Notes: generated by a model from the letters alone, not told the origin. A DNA stretch of 64,000 nucleotides from Rufibacter tibetensis (GCF_001310085.1 NZ_CP012643.1:3269501-3333500), one strand, 5' to 3'. Shown: positions 51,058 through 59,995, numbered from the stretch's first letter. Numbers and translations are program-made.

Positions 51058-51405
51058 CTAGTCCCTATATCTCCATTCCAGGAGAAAGCAATAGACCATC
51101 ACCAGCGCGCAAATGGTGAGCCCCAATGATTCACGGGCTTCCTCAATGGCAGGGGAGCGGCTCATGTCAAAAAAAATGCCTTGGTAGATAGGAGGCCAAA
51201 GCAAGAAAGCGGCAATCGCATACCCCAGAAAAGCCAGTGCATAGACCCATCTGAATAACTTCCGCTTGAAGGCTAGAAAGCAAAGTATTGCTGCCGACAG
51301 GTAAACTGCCACCCAAACACCTGGATCAGGATCGTTCAATTGCACAAAGGCAAACAGGATGAACAGCACTGCAAATACAAGGAGAAGCAAGCCGCGTAAT
51401 TTCAT
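51058..51405 (-). CDS. TMEM220-like small membrane protein
   Basis: A 115-residue protein with four hydrophobic helices starting MKLRGLLLLVFAVLFILFA. The sequence FVQLNDPDPGVWVAVYLSAA is the family marker, followed by AFKRKLFRWVYALAFLGYAIAAF and a polar stretch DMSRSPAIEEARESLGL. It resembles the transmembrane 220 family, which has no assigned function. It is convergent with the GNAT gene. Confidence 0.75.
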   Translation of the reverse strand: MKLRGLLLLVFAVLFILFAFVQLNDPDPGVWVAVYLSAAILCFLAFKRKLFRWVYALAFLGYAIAAFLLWPPIYQGIFFDMSRSPAIEEARESLGLTICALVMVYCFLLEWRYRD

Positions 51406-51529
51406 AGAATCTGTAAAATGCTTTTAGAAATATTTTGCTTTAAATTATAATTATGTAAACAACGGGCAAAGGCAACTGTTTTACGTACTAAAAGTATCAT
51501 TGATAGACCTCCTATACAATTGCACGCCT

Positions 51530-52990
51530 ATGAAAATACTTCTCCGCTTATCTGTATTTACCTTAGTGCCTCTTCTTTTTTCCGGATGTTACAAACTTAA
51601 GGGAAGCTACGGTGGTCCTAAGACTTTTGAACCGCAACCGCGGGCGATACAAGCCAATGACGTGGCTTTGCCCTCCGGGTACACCATTGAGCCAGTCGCA
51701 TCAGGCTTGAATTACCCCACTGGTATCACCTTTGACGATCAAGGTACTGCCTACATCACTGAATCTGGCTATGCCTACGGCGAAGTCTGGCTACCTCCCA
51801 AGTTGCTGCGCCTGAACCCCGACGGCTCCACTACCCAGATTGCGGCTGGTGATAAAAATGGTCCCTGGACCGGTGCCACCTACCACGATGGCTTTTTCTT
51901 CGTCTCAGAAGGAGGGCAGCTGGAGGGCGGGCGCATTCTGAAAATCTCTAGGGATGGCCAGATTACCCGCTTGGTGGAAGGGCTGCCCAGTTATGGCGAC
52001 CACCACACCGATGCCCCAGTTATTGGTAAGGACGGCTACCTGTACTTCGGCCAGGGAACGGCCACTAACTCAGGAGTTGTAGGCACCGATAATTACCACT
52101 ACGGCTGGCTTAAACGACACCCTTCTTTTCATGATATTCCCTGCAAAGACGTCATCTTAAACGGGCAGAATTTTACTACTTACAACCCCCTCAATGAAAA
52201 CGACAAGGACGAAGCCTCTACAGGAGCTTTCCTGCCATTTGGGACGCCCAGTACCCCAAACCAGACCATCAAAGGAGCCTTGCCTTGTTCTGGAGCTATC
52301 ATGCGGGTGTCGTTGCAGGGTGGACCTTTGGAGTTAGTGGCCTGGGGGCTGCGTAATCCTTACGGACTGGCCTTTTCTCCAAACGGTCAGCTATATGTCA
52401 CGGATAACGGGTATGACACCCGGGGCAGTAGGCCAGGGTACGGCGCCGGCGATGTGCTGTGGACGGTCCAAACGGGGCAATGGTATGGTTGGCCAGATTT
52501 CGCAAACGGTCAGCCCATGGCTTCTGATGACTACAAAACTCCGCATGATGACCCAAAATTCCTGCTGGCCAAACACCCCGGCACGCCGCCTAAACCCGCG
52601 GCTATTCTGGGGGTGCATTCCTCTTCCAACGGACTGGATTTCTCCCGTACTACCAGCTTCGGCCACGTAGGCGAAGCGTTTATTGCCCAGTTCGGCGATA
52701 TGACCCCTAATGTAGGCCACACTTACGGGCCAGTTGGTTTCAAAGTGGTTCGGGTAAACCCCACGAGCGGCGTCATTGAGGACTTTGCCGTAAACAAAAG
52801 CAAAATGAACGGACCTGCCTCCCTCATGAAAAACGGAGGACTGGAGAGACCCATCGCCGTGAAATTTAACCCTTCGGGAAATGCCTTATACGTGGTTGAT
52901 TTTGGGGTCATGCCTATGACTGAGGAAGGCCCCGCGCCTAAACAGCAGACCGGGGTAATTTGGAAAATAACTAAAACCGCTGCCCGATGA
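51530..52990 (+). CDS. Sorbosone-dehydrogenase-like beta-propeller lipoprotein (PQQ type)
   Basis: A 486-residue protein from the ATG at 51530 (MKILLRLSVFTLVPLLFSGC), with a lipobox at Cys20; an ATG 30 bases upstream is less likely. The body is a six-bladed propeller typical of soluble glucose/sorbosone dehydrogenases: LNYPTGITFDDQGTAYITES, GYLYFGQGTATNSG, AWGLRNPYGLAFSPNGQLYVTDNG, GDVLWTVQTGQWYGWPDF, and ERPIAVKFNPSGNALYVVDFG. The family oxidises sugars with PQQ or merely binds ligand. It overlaps the cytochrome c gene by 4 bases (ATGA at 52987), which would be the electron acceptor. The substrate is unknown. Confidence 0.85.
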   Translation: MKILLRLSVFTLVPLLFSGCYKLKGSYGGPKTFEPQPRAIQANDVALPSGYTIEPVASGLNYPTGITFDDQGTAYITESGYAYGEVWLPPKLLRLNPDGSTTQIAAGDKNGPWTGATYHDGFFFVSEGGQLEGGRILKISRDGQITRLVEGLPSYGDHHTDAPVIGKDGYLYFGQGTATNSGVVGTDNYHYGWLKRHPSFHDIPCKDVILNGQNFTTYNPLNENDKDEASTGAFLPFGTPSTPNQTIKGALPCSGAIMRVSLQGGPLELVAWGLRNPYGLAFSPNGQLYVTDNGYDTRGSRPGYGAGDVLWTVQTGQWYGWPDFANGQPMASDDYKTPHDDPKFLLAKHPGTPPKPAAILGVHSSSNGLDFSRTTSFGHVGEAFIAQFGDMTPNVGHTYGPVGFKVVRVNPTSGVIEDFAVNKSKMNGPASLMKNGGLERPIAVKFNPSGNALYVVDFGVMPMTEEGPAPKQQTGVIWKITKTAAR

Positions 52991-53388
52991 AACAGCTTTT
53001 AACAATCCGTAATAATGCCTGGAAGATGCTGTGGCTACTTCCGGTATTGGTTCTCAGCAGTTGCGGCACAGCCCGGCGCAGTGAACCTATCATGGGACCT
53101 CTGACTCTGCAAACACAGCAACTGGAAAACGGCCGTCAGGTATTTATGCAAAACTGCCAGCGCTGCCATCCTTTGGGAGAAGCGGGGTTAGGACCTTCTC
53201 TCAACAATATTCCGCTGCCCGGCGCAGCCCTTCGGTTCAGGGTACGCAGCAAAGCCTTTTTCCTAGGCATTGGGCGAATGCCATCCTTCAAAAAGCACGA
53301 GATTTCCAGAGAGCAGATGGATGAACTGGTGGTGTATCTAAAAGCCCTCCGGCGGCACAAAAGATCTGAGGCCGTGGCTGCCCAGTAA
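52987..53388 (+). CDS. Cytochrome c lipoprotein
   Basis: A 133-residue protein with a hydrophobic signal and lipobox ending at Cys26 (LVLSSC). One haem-binding CxxCH is at Cys57-Cys60-His61 (FMQNCQRCHPLGEAG), and Met90s in GIGRMPSFKKHEISREQM gives the likely axial Met. It is the single-haem cytochrome c partner of the upstream propeller dehydrogenase, whose reading frame it overlaps by 4 bases. It should sit in the periplasm tethered to a membrane and pass electrons to the respiratory chain. Confidence 0.9.
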   Translation: MKQLLTIRNNAWKMLWLLPVLVLSSCGTARRSEPIMGPLTLQTQQLENGRQVFMQNCQRCHPLGEAGLGPSLNNIPLPGAALRFRVRSKAFFLGIGRMPSFKKHEISREQMDELVVYLKALRRHKRSEAVAAQ

Positions 53389-53464
53389 CAACTGCCATTT
53401 CCATAGCTGCTTTGGGTACAAAGAAATAAAGAACCAGTTCCTTTCCTCTTGGTACACTATTAAA

Positions 53465-53520
53465 ATCTAAGCCCGTTTTCGGAGCAGTTTTTGAAAACAG
53501 CTCCGAAAACGGGCTTAGAT
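53465..53520. terminator. Long bidirectional hairpin containing a palindromic element
   Basis: ATCTAAGCCCGTTTTCGGAG and 6 further bases (53465-53490) pair with 53495-53520 with one A/A mismatch. It lies between convergent genes and includes a core of the dispersed family (TTTTCGGAGCAGTTTT). Confidence 0.9.
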
Positions 53521-53537
53521 TAAAATGAATAAGGGTT

Positions 53538-54761
53538 TTACAATGTCAAGCTCAGCAACAGGTACACCTGACTTGTGGTGGAGCTGATTCCTGTATATCT
53601 GGAGAAGCCATTCCCTCTTTCAAACCTACCTTCTAATGAGAACTGGTGGTTGGTCCAGGCCGGGAAAAGCACACCGCCTCCCACAGCATAACTCTGGGCG
53701 TAATTCCTGAAGTCCTCCATAAAAGGTTCTTTCTTGACAGAAGTGTTTTCCTGTACACTGGAAGAACTGGTGGTGGTTATTTCTTGCTTGTAGTTGAAAG
53801 CGTAAGAGTTGATAATTCCTGCATTCACAAAAGGCTTAATCTTTTTGAAGGGCAAAGTATATCTCAAAAGAAGGGGGATTCTTAAATAAGGCAGATCAAA
53901 AAATACCTCATAATCTTTCCTGAAAGTGTTTTGTTGCTCGCTTAAACTTTTGGAGTATTGGTGACGGGTATATAAAATCTCGCCTTGCAAAGACATCTTA
54001 GGGTTTATCCAAGGCAGGGTTGTGTTTACAAATAACCCGAAGGCAGGACCCATGGAAGATGAATAGGTTTCATTCTCTTTAGGAAGGGTAGGGCCTCCCT
54101 TCACCGTTAAGCTGGAAGTGGCTCCGCCACCGGCAACACCCCAGGAGATAACTGCTTTCTTTGGAGTTTCCACGTACGTTAAGCTGGCCGGTGCGCTGCA
54201 TTGGTTATAACGGGCTACTATCTCAATAAGGGCTTTTTGCGAGAAAGGGAGGTTTTTAGTGCCTGCAACCTCATTAGGACAACCGATGAAAGCTTGGTTT
54301 AATGTTCCCCTAAACAGGTTATAAGGAACCAGAACCCTCTTACCATTAACTATCTCAGCCTGGGAATAAGAAATGAGTTCCTGTAAAGAGTCTCCATGCA
54401 GAAGATAGAAACGATCTTTGGTTTCAGCGTCACGGTAAGAGTAGAGACTTGCTTTTCCTTTCACTAAAAGGGTAAGAAAACGGTCTTGGGAGGAGCTTCC
54501 TTCTTTTAAACGCTTTACTTCAAACTTAGACCCAGCCAGAACGCCATAGCCTTGAATCTCAGTTGGAGTATATATTTCAACGGCACCATCTTCTGATGTC
54601 TTGAAATTGACTTTTTCGGCACTTCTTTTGTCTCCTCTTTGATCAACGAGGCCTTGGATAGTGTCATTTTTTTGAATAATGTACCCTGACTGGAAGTTTC
54701 GTTGAGCCGATGCGGAAAGGCAGAGTACTGAAAAGAATAAAGGGAGTAGGACTTTTTTTAT
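53538..54761 (-). CDS. Outer-membrane beta-barrel protein with signal peptide but ATA in place of ATG
   Basis: The open frame runs without a stop from a TAA near 54806 to 53538. A perfect signal peptide begins at 54761: (ATA)KKVLLPLFFSVLCLSASAQ, followed by RNFQSGYIIQKNDTIQGLVD. No in-frame ATG, GTG or TTG lies in the upstream part; the first common initiation codon is a GTG at 54464, deep inside the protein. The codon at the natural start is ATA, one base from ATG. The last 150 residues form a barrel typical of Bacteroidota envelope proteins: GLFVNTTLPWINPKMSLQGE, LPYLRIPLLLRYTLPFKKI, FSLEGRFERGNG, QVYLLLSLTL. About 407 residues. Function unknown; either ATA initiates or a recent mutation has silenced the gene. 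Confidence 0.7.
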   Translation of the reverse strand: MKKVLLPLFFSVLCLSASAQRNFQSGYIIQKNDTIQGLVDQRGDKRSAEKVNFKTSEDGAVEIYTPTEIQGYGVLAGSKFEVKRLKEGSSSQDRFLTLLVKGKASLYSYRDAETKDRFYLLHGDSLQELISYSQAEIVNGKRVLVPYNLFRGTLNQAFIGCPNEVAGTKNLPFSQKALIEIVARYNQCSAPASLTYVETPKKAVISWGVAGGGATSSLTVKGGPTLPKENETYSSSMGPAFGLFVNTTLPWINPKMSLQGEILYTRHQYSKSLSEQQNTFRKDYEVFFDLPYLRIPLLLRYTLPFKKIKPFVNAGIINSYAFNYKQEITTTSSSSVQENTSVKKEPFMEDFRNYAQSYAVGGGVLFPAWTNHQFSLEGRFERGNGFSRYTGISSTTSQVYLLLSLTL

Positions 54762-54878
54762 AAAACAGATTATGGAGCAATATAGAGGGGTTTCACGATC
54801 TTACAAAAAGAAGCCTGCTAAAGAAAGGTGCCCGTATACAACTTGAATGTGTTTTTCTGCTTGTCAAGCTTTTGTTTT

Positions 54879-55454
54879 ATGTCAACCTCTACTCCGCATA
54901 TTTACCTCATCCGTCACGCCCGGCCCCTCATCAACAAGCAAGGTTTTTTTACAAAAACGCAAGCCCAGCAATACCTTCAGGATTACAACGAGGCTGATGT
55001 GGAAGAAATCATTGAGCGGAGCGAACACCTGCCCATGGATCAAATAAAAAGAGTGTTCTGCAGCACCCTGCCCCGTGCGAAGGCTACTGCCCTGATGTTG
55101 TTTGGTCCTGATGTGGAACTGATAGAAGATGCCACTTTCAAAGAGTTTGAGAACCGAATGTGGGGTTTGCCCATGGGCAAGTTTCCTTTGAAATGGTGGC
55201 AGGTTACTTCCCGTGTTTTGTGGTTACTGGGCTTGAACCAGAAAGACATTGAAAGCTTTAAGCAAGCAAAGGCCCGCGCTGCTCAGGCTGCCGATCATTT
55301 AGTGCGGGAGGCTGAAGCAAATGGCTTGGCTGTGTTAGTGGCGCATGGCTTCCTGAATGAGTTCATCAAGAGGTCGCTTCGCAAGCAAGGCTGGAAGGTA
55401 GTACTAGATGGTGGCAGAGGCTACGTGGGAGTGACGCAATTAGAAAAGAGCTAA
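54879..55454 (+). CDS. Histidine phosphatase-superfamily protein with RHA motif
   Basis: A 191-residue protein from the ATG at 54879 (MSTSTPHIYLIRHARP). An ATG 51 bases upstream would give a hydrophobic extension and is less likely. Arg12 and His13 are the usual nucleophile pair, but the expected third residue Gly is Ala (RHA). RVFCSTLPRAKATALMLFG holds the second Arg, and AVLVAHGFLNEFI the second His. It removes phosphate from small molecules or proteins; the substrate is unknown. The gap before the convergent exonuclease gene is only 48 bases. Confidence 0.82.
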   Translation: MSTSTPHIYLIRHARPLINKQGFFTKTQAQQYLQDYNEADVEEIIERSEHLPMDQIKRVFCSTLPRAKATALMLFGPDVELIEDATFKEFENRMWGLPMGKFPLKWWQVTSRVLWLLGLNQKDIESFKQAKARAAQAADHLVREAEANGLAVLVAHGFLNEFIKRSLRKQGWKVVLDGGRGYVGVTQLEKS

Positions 55455-55502
55455 ATTGGATTGAACATTCTTTTAAGAAAGCAAACAATAAACGGAGATG
55501 TT

Positions 55503-56123
55503 TTAGAAAGGAAAGGCTTTCTTCTTCTTGGCTTCTTTTCTAGCTGAAGAGGCTTTGTACCCGCCTTCAAACAATTGCCCGAAATTTATTTTCAGCTTTT
55601 CAGGGAAATCGTCTAAGCAACTGCAGTTGGTGTGCGCCAGAGCCCTAAGGGTTAGCTCGGCGCAAGCGTAAGAATCAGCGGCGGCACGGTGGTGTTTGAA
55701 CTGGATGCCGTGGCGGTTGCAGAGTGATTTCAAGTCATACTGCGGAAGCCCTTGCCACACTTGTTTAGAAAACTGCACGCTGCAGGCATAATTCAGCTCG
55801 GGAAAAGGGAGTCCATAGGTAGTCAGCGTAGCGCGGAGTACGCTCATGTCAAAGCTGGCATTGTGGGCAATTACTAATTGGTTTTGCAGCAGCGGTCTCA
55901 GTTCCTGCCAGACCTGGTCAAACGTGGGGCTGTTCTTCACATCCTGCGGCTTTATGCCGTGAATGGCGATGTTCATGCCGTTGAAGTACGGGTAGGATTT
56001 AGGTTTGATGAGCCAGGCATCTGTTTTTACAATCTGCCCATTCTGCACAAACGTCAAACCAATCTCACAAGGACTGTCACGGTCAGTGGTGGCCGTCTCA
56101 AAATCAAGGGTAATAAAATTCAT
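55503..56123 (-). CDS. DnaQ-like 3'-5' exonuclease (DEDDh)
   Basis: A 206-residue exonuclease. Catalytic acids are Asp7 and Glu9 in TLDFETATT, Asp in AHNASFDMSVL, and the His-Asp pair in HHRAAADSYACAE. The middle has LIKPKSYPYFNGMNIAIHGI, typical of the DnaQ/PolC-type proofreading subunits and stand-alone homologues in Bacteroidota. It trims single-stranded 3' ends of DNA or RNA; whether it proofreads the replicative polymerase is unknown. A basic tail (KEAKKKKAFPF) closes it. Single gene. Confidence 0.88.
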   Translation of the reverse strand: MNFITLDFETATTDRDSPCEIGLTFVQNGQIVKTDAWLIKPKSYPYFNGMNIAIHGIKPQDVKNSPTFDQVWQELRPLLQNQLVIAHNASFDMSVLRATLTTYGLPFPELNYACSVQFSKQVWQGLPQYDLKSLCNRHGIQFKHHRAAADSYACAELTLRALAHTNCSCLDDFPEKLKINFGQLFEGGYKASSARKEAKKKKAFPF

Positions 56124-56258
56124 TTCCGTACTCCTTTAGCTCCAGAAGAAGCAAAGGTACGAAGCTTTGGAGGCATTGACGTCTGGTTGAAGTCTGGAAA
56201 GAGAAAAAGAATAGGTTTTGTAAAAACAGGCTGAAAAGAGAAATTCAATACTAAAGAA

Positions 56259-56299
56259 AAACAGAAAGGAGAAGCCATTGCCTCTCCTTTCTGCTTTTG
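56259..56299. terminator. Hairpin between the exonuclease and broken gene
   Basis: ACAGAAAGGAGA pairs with TCTCCTTTCTG around ten bases; it carries T runs on both strands and lies beyond the stop of the 56319 gene. Confidence 0.8.
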
Positions 56300-56318
56300 A
56301 ATTCAACTATCAACAAGA

Positions 56319-56866
56319 TTAACGACGGGGAAACAGGATGTCCAGAATGTCCCGGGTGACAGACCCTGGACGGCGTCTTTCCTCTTCTCTCCAGTCATAC
56401 TCTGCATCATAAGCCTGATCTCCGTGTAAAATGAAAGCACCGGGCTCTAATCTTACGCCGTACAGGGTCCGGCAATCAGTGGGAGGGGGTTGATGCCCCG
56501 GCGAACGGTTAGGGTACCAGATCCGGCACTCGCCGGGCGGCGGGTAATGGCCTTTAGGTACGCCCTGCAACTGCCGAGGGCCTGCCGTACCCCTTGGAGG
56601 AAGAATAACCCGGCCTAATATACCGTCTAAACCTCCATTCTCCCGTGGCTTCCTCCATTCTCCCGTGGCTTGGTTTGCTCATCCCGGGTATTGCGCCATT
56701 CCTGGTCATTGTAGCCTTTGTCTTTTTTATCTTTCTTCTTCTTGTACTCTTTATACTCCTTGCCCTCTTTGTGCTTTTTATTCTTTTCCTGGGCAGAGGC
56801 CGCCGGGCAAGCCAGGAGAGCAAGGCTGGCAGCAAACAATACCGCTGCTAATTTAGCTTTTATCAT
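56319..56866 (-). pseudogene. Secreted basic/proline-rich protein gene broken by a 20-bp tandem duplication
   Basis: Starting at an ATG at 56866, MIKAKLAAVLFAASLALLAC is a signal peptide with a PAASAQ cleavage site. A Lys/Glu/Tyr-rich stretch follows (EKNKKHKEGKEYKEYKKKKD). The 20 bases CCTCCATTCTCCCGTGGCTT at 56632-56651 recur exactly at 56652-56671, and 20 is not a multiple of 3. As it stands the frame ends at a stop at 56627. Deleting one copy by eye restores one frame that runs through RVILPPRGTAGPRQLQGVPKGHYPPPGECRIWYPNR to the stop at 56319, an intact product of about 175 residues. The downstream part also carries WREEERRRPG. This is a fresh, possibly reversible frameshift, not an ancient pseudogene. 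Confidence 0.78.
56632..56671. repeat. 20-bp tandem duplication causing a frameshift
   Basis: Two identical 20-base units (CCTCCATTCTCCCGTGGCTT) lie back to back with no spacer. See the gene at 56319. Confidence 0.95.
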
Positions 56867-57009
56867 AGGGCAAGGTTTTAAGGGTGAAACGATCAATCTA
56901 TTAGTTGCCATGGCAAAGTTCATACCACATCTGAAGAAGTCCCTTTTGAGAATTTTTTATAGCTTTTCATCAGAAGGGATAGGCCTCGGCTAACTGGTGC
57001 AAAAACAAA

Positions 57010-57038
57010 AAAGCCCTACCGCAAAGCGATAGGGCTTT
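57010..57038. terminator. Terminator after dnaK
   Basis: AAAGCCCTACCGC pairs with GCGATAGGGCTTT with one C/A mismatch, beyond the stop of the minus-strand dnaK. Confidence 0.85.
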
Positions 57039-57060
57039 CTCAACTAAACCTATTTTTTTA

Positions 57061-59001
57061 TTACTTAACTTCTTCGTAATCCACGTCGGTCACGTTATCT
57101 GCGCTGGCAGACTGAGTAGCACCGCTTTGTCCGTCAGAACCTGGCTGGGCTCCACCACCAAATCCGGCGTCAGCACCTGGCTGACCAGCACCACCCGTGG
57201 CAGCGTACATCTCCTGAGAGGCAGCTTGCCAGGCGTTGTTAATGTTTTCCATGGCGCTGTCAATCGCGGCTAAGTCTTTCGACTCATGCGCTTTCTTCAG
57301 GTCAGCCAAAGCACCTTCAATGGCAGTTCTGTTTCCGGCAGAAAGTTTCTCGCCGTACTCTTTCAGCTGCTTCTCGGTCTGGAAGATCATAGAGTCAGCC
57401 TGGTTCACTTTCTCTACTTGCTCTTTCGCTAAACGGTCAGACTCGGCGTTAGCCTCGGCCTCTTTCCGCATGCGCTCGATCTCCTGCTCAGACAGACCAG
57501 AGGAAGCCTCGATACGGATCTTCTGCTCTTTGCCGGTGCCTTTGTCTTTGGCAGACACGTGCAGGATACCATTGGCGTCAATGTCGAAGGTTACTTCGAT
57601 CTGCGGAACGCCGCGCGGTGCTGGCGGAATATCTGACAAGTGGAAACGACCGATGGTGCGGTTATCGCGGGCCATTGGGCGCTCACCCTGCAATACGTGG
57701 ATCTCCACGCTTGGCTGGTTGTCAGAAGCAGTTGAGAAGGTCTCAGACTTCTTGGTAGGGATAGTTGTGTTAGACTCAATCAATTTGGTCATCACACCAC
57801 CCATGGTCTCGATACCTAAGGAAAGTGGCGTTACGTCAAGCAACAACACATCTTTCACCTCACCCGTCAATACACCACCCTGGATAGCGGCACCAATCGC
57901 CACCACCTCATCTGGGTTTACACCCTTAGATGGCTTCTTGCCGAAGAATTTCTCAACTTCCTCCTGGATTCTTGGGATACGGGTAGAACCACCCACCAAG
58001 ATTACTTCGTCAATGTCACTTGGCTGCAAACCAGCGTCTTGTAACGCCTTGCGTACCGGCTCCATAGAACGACGTACCAGGTCATCAGCTAACTGCTCAA
58101 ACTTAGCACGAGACAGTCTGCGCACTAAGTGCTTAGGACCAGTCTGCGTAGCTGTAATGTAAGGCAGGTTTATCTCGGTCTCAGAAGAAGAGGAAAGCTC
58201 AATTTTCGCTTTCTCAGCAGCTTCTTTCAAACGCTGTAACGCCATTGGGTCAGTGCGTAAGTCCATGCCTTCTTCGGCTTTGAACTCATCGGCTAACCAG
58301 GCAATGATCACTTGGTCAAAGTCGTCGCCACCCAGGTGAGTGTCACCGTTGGTAGACAAAACTTCAAACACACCGTCACCTAACTCCAACACAGAGATAT
58401 CGAAAGTACCACCACCTAAGTCGTAGACCGCAATTTTCTGATCCGCGTGTTTTTTATCCAAGCCGTACGCCAAGGCTGCGGCAGTAGGCTCGTTGATGAT
58501 ACGTTTTACATCCAATCCAGCAATCTGTCCGGCTTCTTTCGTAGCCTGACGCTGTGCGTCGTTGAAGTAAGCAGGAACAGTGATGACCGCCTCGGTTACT
58601 GTAGTACCCAGGTAGTCTTCCGCAGTTTGCTTCATTTTTTGCAAAACCATGGCCGAAATCTCCTGTGGCGTGAACTCACGGTCACCGATCTTTACGCGCA
58701 CGGTATTGTTGCTTCCAGACTGCACGTTGTAAGAAACGTGGCTGGTTTCGTCTTTTACTTCTGAGAAGCCGCGGCCCATAAAACGCTTGATGGACGCGAT
58801 GGTATTTTGTGGGTTAGTGATAGCTTGACGTTTAGCAGGATCACCTACTTTACGCTCACCGTTCCCGTTATCCAGGAATGCCACGATGGACGGTGTAGTC
58901 CGGCGGCCTTCGCTGTTCGGAATCACCACTGGTTCGTTACCCTCCATTACAGCAACGCAAGAGTTGGTAGTTCCTAAGTCAATGCCTATGATTTTTCCCA
59001 T
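57061..59001 (-). CDS. dnaK: Chaperone protein DnaK (Hsp70)
   Basis: A 646-residue Hsp70. The nucleotide-binding domain starts [18 protein letters not shown], with [16 protein letters not shown] and [14 protein letters not shown] in the second half. The substrate-binding domain holds [20 protein letters not shown] and [20 protein letters not shown]. The C-terminal tail is Gly/Gln-rich and ends VDYEEVK, a bacterial DnaK-type EEVx end. It folds and protects proteins with DnaJ and GrpE, neither of which is adjacent. A hairpin follows. A TGGCAC-N5-TTG promoter-like site lies about 50 bases upstream. Confidence 0.98.
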   Translation of the reverse strand: MGKIIGIDLGTTNSCVAVMEGNEPVVIPNSEGRRTTPSIVAFLDNGNGERKVGDPAKRQAITNPQNTIASIKRFMGRGFSEVKDETSHVSYNVQSGSNNTVRVKIGDREFTPQEISAMVLQKMKQTAEDYLGTTVTEAVITVPAYFNDAQRQATKEAGQIAGLDVKRIINEPTAAALAYGLDKKHADQKIAVYDLGGGTFDISVLELGDGVFEVLSTNGDTHLGGDDFDQVIIAWLADEFKAEEGMDLRTDPMALQRLKEAAEKAKIELSSSSETEINLPYITATQTGPKHLVRRLSRAKFEQLADDLVRRSMEPVRKALQDAGLQPSDIDEVILVGGSTRIPRIQEEVEKFFGKKPSKGVNPDEVVAIGAAIQGGVLTGEVKDVLLLDVTPLSLGIETMGGVMTKLIESNTTIPTKKSETFSTASDNQPSVEIHVLQGERPMARDNRTIGRFHLSDIPPAPRGVPQIEVTFDIDANGILHVSAKDKGTGKEQKIRIEASSGLSEQEIERMRKEAEANAESDRLAKEQVEKVNQADSMIFQTEKQLKEYGEKLSAGNRTAIEGALADLKKAHESKDLAAIDSAMENINNAWQAASQEMYAATGGAGQPGADAGFGGGAQPGSDGQSGATQSASADNVTDVDYEEVK

Positions 59002-59050
59002 AGTCTATAATTTTATTTTAGTAGTTCCTAGTTTAACTTGATGCAGTCTT

Positions 59051-59070
59051 ATTAACAAGACATGTGCCAA
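59051..59070 (-). promoter_or_regulatory. Sigma-54-like promoter element upstream of dnaK
   Basis: On the minus strand the sequence is TTGGCACATGTCTTGTTAAT. The -24-like TGGCAC and the spacing to TTG resemble the sigma-54 consensus, but the -12 GC is replaced by GT. It lies about 50 bases before the ATG. The match is partial, so this is a candidate only. Confidence 0.35.
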
Positions 59071-59266
59071 GGCCATAATTCTGCCGTTTTGTGACACAAT
59101 GTCATTTTAACAAAAACAATAAGTAAGGCTATACGAAACAATGGGCAGGCAGTGTCAGGTGCGAATGCGCTTTTGACTTGTTTTTGGAAAGCGAGCCTGA
59201 ATAGAAGGGAGTTTTGACAGTATTCCTGGATGTTTATTAGTAGATGAAGAAAGGAAGAAGTCCTGT

Positions 59267-59299
59267 TTTGAAGCACTTTTCAAGAAAACAGACCCCAAA
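59267..59299. repeat. Copy of the 3'-end palindromic element (degraded)
   Basis: TTTGAAGCACTTTTCAAGAA then AACAGACCCCAAA, 25 bases beyond the stop of the pseudouridine synthase gene. Confidence 0.55.
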
Positions 59300-59324
59300 T
59301 GGCCTTCTTTCTTTGTCACCAACT

Positions 59325-59930
59325 TTAGCGTTTTTTGTAAGGCCGCTGAAAAGTGTTCATGGGTTTAGCTAGTCCTTTCAGCTGTTTAACCTCTTCACCT
59401 GTAAGCGCCCTGAAGTCACCGGGCTGTAAAGAATCCAATTTCAAAGTGCCAACCGCCACGCGAACCAGCCGCAACGTAGGGTGTCCCACTGCCGCTGTCA
59501 TCTTGCGCACCTGGCGGTTCATGCCTTGGCTTATTTTGATTTCAACCCAGGAGGTAGGAATGTTGGCCCGGAACCGGATGGGCTTGGAACGTTCCCAGAG
59601 GATTACTTCTTCCAACAGCCTGGCTTTGGCCGGAGTGGTTTTTTTGCCCTGAAGCAGCACGCCCTTTTCCAATTGGTCTAGTGCGTCATCAGAGGGAACA
59701 CCTTCTACCTGCACCCAATAGGTTTTCTCCACCTTGAACTTGGGATCGGAAAGACGGTGCTGCAGTTGCTTGTCATCAGTGAGTAGTACCAGTCCTTCGC
59801 TATCATAGTCTAACCGGCCCACGGGGTACACGTTGGGAACAGGCACGAAATCTTTTAAGGTGCTTCGTCCGGCTTCGTCTGTGAACTGGGTGATGACTTC
59901 AAAGGGCTTGTTGAGGAGGAAGTACTGCAA
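59325..59930 (-). CDS. RsuA/RluE-family pseudouridine synthase
   Basis: A 201-residue enzyme without the N-terminal S4 domain. The catalytic Asp is in VGRLDYDSEGLVLLTDD. The family signature then continues with KTYWVQVEGVPSDDALDQLEKG, and SQGMNRQVRKMTAAVGHPTLRLVRVAVGTL in parts, and it closes with TLKLDSLQPGDFRALTGEE. This matches RluE, which modifies one uridine in the peptidyl-transferase region of 23S rRNA. It is on the same strand as the vWA gene upstream, 80 bases apart. The subfamily call is probable. Confidence 0.88.
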   Translation of the reverse strand: MQYFLLNKPFEVITQFTDEAGRSTLKDFVPVPNVYPVGRLDYDSEGLVLLTDDKQLQHRLSDPKFKVEKTYWVQVEGVPSDDALDQLEKGVLLQGKKTTPAKARLLEEVILWERSKPIRFRANIPTSWVEIKISQGMNRQVRKMTAAVGHPTLRLVRVAVGTLKLDSLQPGDFRALTGEEVKQLKGLAKPMNTFQRPYKKR

Positions 59931-59995
59931 AACGGATTAGATAAGGTGGACGGGCTAAAAGTACGGATTTAGTATTGATTGTACGTTGAAAAGGG

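Larger units (their letters stand above)
59002..59324. other. Intergenic region upstream of dnaK
   Basis: About 320 bases with no gene. It holds the promoter-like element above and a degraded palindromic copy near its end. Confidence 0.4.

Noticed and set aside
56645-56993. Hydrophobic plus-strand frames opposite the broken 56319 gene
   Set aside because: They arise from the Lys-rich coding strand read backwards, which yields Phe/Leu runs; they mimic membrane proteins but are shadows.
59052-59276. 74-residue minus-strand frame upstream of dnaK
   Set aside because: It covers the likely dnaK promoter and shows no domain or composition typical of a protein.
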